Assembly (NCBI GenBank): GCA_021846485.1
Contig: JAJZWW010000135.1
Coordinates: 1 to 8,022, forward strand
From: Actinomycetes bacterium
Lineage (GTDB): Bacteria > Actinomycetota > Acidimicrobiia > Acidimicrobiales > Palsa-688
Length of the DNA stretch: 8,022 bases
Direction of reading: 5' to 3'
In this document: one piece after another, positions 6,798 to 8,022 of the stretch
Numbering within the stretch: the stretch's first letter is position 1
Layout: every line of letters starts with the position of its first letter
Made by a program: the position numbers and the translations under genes
Notes under the pieces: generated by a model
The model's input: only the letters and a program-made list of their open reading frames with translations
Database searches by the model: none
What the model was told of the DNA's origin: nothing

Positions 6798-7685
6798 GTG
6801 GACGACCTCGCCGGGCTGGCCCCGTCGCCCGAGGCGCTGCGGGCCCGCCTCGACGCCGCCGGCTACCTGGCCGACGCCGGCATGGCCACCGCCTTGTTCT
6901 GCGCGCTGCGCCTGCCGCAGCCGATCCTGCTGGAGGGCGAGGCGGGCGTCGGCAAGACCGAGGCCGCCAAGGCGCTCGTAGCGGTGCTCGACACGCCGCT
7001 GGTGCGGTTGCAGTGCTACGAGGGCATCGACGCCACCGAGGCGCTGTACGAGTGGAACTTCCCCCGCCAGCTGCTGGAGATCCGCCTGGCGGAGGTGGGC
7101 GACTCGGCGCTCGGCGGCCATGACCTGTTCACCCGCGAGTACCTGATCCCCCGGCCGCTGCTGCGGGCGGTCGAGCACCCGGGGCCCCGCCCGGCGGTGC
7201 TGCTGGTCGACGAGATCGACCGGGCCGACGACGAGTTCGAGGCCTTCCTGTTCGAGCTGCTGGCCGAGGCTGCCGTCACCATCCCCGAGCTCGGCACGAT
7301 CCGGGCCACCCACCCGCCGATCGTGGTCCTCACCTCCAACCGGACCCGCGATCTGCACGACGCCCTCAAGCGGCGCTGCCTCTACCACTGGCTCGACTAC
7401 CCCGAGCTCGCCCGGACCGTCGAGATCGTCCGACGGCGGGTCCCCGGCGCCCGGGCGAGCGTCGCCAGCCAGGTCGCGGCGGCCGTCGGCCGGCTGCGGA
7501 CCCTCGACCTGCAGAAGCCCCCGGGCGTGGCCGAGGCGATCGACTGGGCGCACGCCCTCGAACTGCTCGGCGTCGACGACCTCGACGAGGCGGCGCTGCT
7601 GGCGACCGCCGGCTCGGTGCTCAAGTACCGCGAGGACGTCGAGGTGGCCGCCGAGCGGGGAGCCGCCTGGATCGCCGGTCGGTGA
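6798..7685 (+). CDS. coxD: CoxD, MoxR-family AAA+ ATPase for CO dehydrogenase maturation
   Basis: A 295-residue AAA+ ATPase, the normal CoxD length. The Walker A motif GEAGVGKT is at 47-54, Walker B with VLLVDEIDRAD at 134-144, sensor 1 in VLTSNRTRDL (177-186), and the probable arginine finger region in DALKRRC (188-194). YEWNFPRQLLEIR at 84-96 is typical of the CoxD branch of MoxR proteins. In Oligotropha, CoxD acts as a chaperone needed to sulfurate the Mo of apo-CO dehydrogenase, probably by partial unfolding of the enzyme. MoxR ATPases generally work with a VWA-domain partner, and the next gene encodes one. The GTG start lies 3 bases after the stop of the XdhC-YHS gene, with no clear Shine-Dalgarno; the stop overlaps the coxE start by four bases (GTGA). 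Other MoxR subfamilies are possible from motifs alone, but the operon context is decisive. Confidence 0.93.
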   Translation: MDDLAGLAPSPEALRARLDAAGYLADAGMATALFCALRLPQPILLEGEAGVGKTEAAKALVAVLDTPLVRLQCYEGIDATEALYEWNFPRQLLEIRLAEVGDSALGGHDLFTREYLIPRPLLRAVEHPGPRPAVLLVDEIDRADDEFEAFLFELLAEAAVTIPELGTIRATHPPIVVLTSNRTRDLHDALKRRCLYHWLDYPELARTVEIVRRRVPGARASVASQVAAAVGRLRTLDLQKPPGVAEAIDWAHALELLGVDDLDEAALLATAGSVLKYREDVEVAAERGAAWIAGR

Positions 7686-8022
7686 GCACGGATCTCGCCG
7701 AGGTCGCCGCCCGCTTCGCGCTGGCGTTGCGCGCCGCCGGCGTGCCGGTCACCGCCGAGCAGGCCGGTCGCCTGGCCGCCGCCCTGAGCCTGGCGCCCCC
7801 GGCGCGCCGTTCGGAGCTGTACTGGCTGGCCCGCGTGACGCTGGTGGCCGAGGCCGGCCAGCTCGACGCCTTCGACCGGGTCTTCGCCCAGGTCTTCGCC
7901 GGCCTCGTCGACCCGGCCGAGTGGCGGCGTCAGCAGCCGCCCCCCTCCACGCCGGCCCGCCGCCCGCAGGCCGCGGCCAGGCCCCCGGCGACGGCCGCCC
8001 GGCCGCCGGGGAGCGACGAGCC
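7682..8022 (+). CDS. coxE: CoxE, VWA-domain accessory protein (N-terminal part only, cut by window edge)
   Basis: Only the first 113 residues are inside the window and there is no stop. From GTG 7682, overlapping the coxD stop as GTGA, the frame reads MSTDLAEVAARFALALRAAG and continues with VPVTAEQAGRLAAAL and SELYWLARVTLVAEAGQLDA, then FDRVFAQVF at about residues 63-71. This helical pattern is typical of the N-terminus of CoxE/VWA-containing proteins, which start with a region for choosing a window of residues about 20-70 before the von Willebrand A domain. From about residue 80 the chain becomes rich in Pro, Ala, Arg and Gln, a low-complexity linker; the VWA domain itself with its metal-ion site would lie beyond the right edge. 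In Oligotropha CoxE is involved in copper insertion into CO dehydrogenase and is a natural partner of the MoxR ATPase CoxD. The identity rests largely on position after coxD. Confidence 0.8.
   Translation, partial: MSTDLAEVAARFALALRAAGVPVTAEQAGRLAAALSLAPPARRSELYWLARVTLVAEAGQLDAFDRVFAQVFAGLVDPAEWRRQQPPPSTPARRPQAAARPPATAARPPGSDE

Noticed and set aside
4355..7123. A 922-codon plus-strand frame across the coxL-coxD region
   Set aside because: Its translation is Arg/Gly/Pro/Ala-rich without motifs and it crosses three well-supported genes in another frame; a GC-driven shadow.
3372..7553. A very long open frame on the minus strand (about 1390 codons) opposite coxL, the XdhC gene and coxD
   Set aside because: It lies antisense to genes with clear family motifs. 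Its translation is low-complexity, rich in Gly, Arg, Val, Asp and His, with no recognisable domain, which is typical of the mirror frame of high-GC coding sequence.

Overview
The window is very GC-rich, uses GTG as well as ATG starts, and packs its genes with almost no spacing. This fits a high-GC actinobacterium; a mycobacterium-like or acidimicrobial/thermoleophilic lineage is my inference, and taxonomy cannot be fixed from the sequence alone.

Layout. Bases 1-1971 are read leftward: a LysR-type regulator (1006-1971), then, overlapping it by 10 bases, an FAD-linked 2-hydroxyacid dehydrogenase/oxidase of the GlcD type that runs off the left edge (1-1015). Bases 1972-2086 form a short divergent control region. 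It holds a plausible rightward promoter, phased TNA triplets that could bind the LysR protein, and a strong ribosome binding site. From 2087 to the right edge lies one tightly coupled rightward operon: coxM (FAD subunit), coxS (two [2Fe-2S] clusters), coxL (Mo/Cu catalytic subunit), an XdhC/CoxF-type chaperone with a C-terminal YHS metal-binding domain, coxD (MoxR AAA+ ATPase), and the beginning of coxE (VWA-type accessory protein, cut by the right edge). Junctions are 1-4 base overlaps or 3-base gaps.

How the genes work together. CoxM, CoxS and CoxL form the aerobic carbon monoxide dehydrogenase, which oxidises CO with water to CO2 and passes electrons by way of 2Fe-2S clusters and FAD to the respiratory chain. 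CoxL carries the AYACSFR active-site loop, so this is a true form I (CO-oxidising) enzyme and not a form II homologue. The XdhC-YHS protein, CoxD and CoxE are maturation factors. In Oligotropha, the CoxD, CoxE and CoxF proteins are needed to add sulfur and copper to the Mo site. The gene order M-S-L with a divergent LysR gene resembles the cutBCA/CutR arrangement described in Mycobacterium sp. JC1.

Most of the window is a recognisable system. The points most worth a second look are the YHS domain fused to the XdhC-type chaperone (a possible copper-handling module in a copper enzyme operon), the placement of that gene between coxL and coxD, the co-translated regulator/GlcD-type oxidase pair, the phased motif in the divergent promoter, and a small in-frame duplication at the CoxS C-terminus. 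I saw no RNA genes, mobile elements, CRISPR arrays or convincing terminators, and no gene-free stretch longer than about 115 bases.
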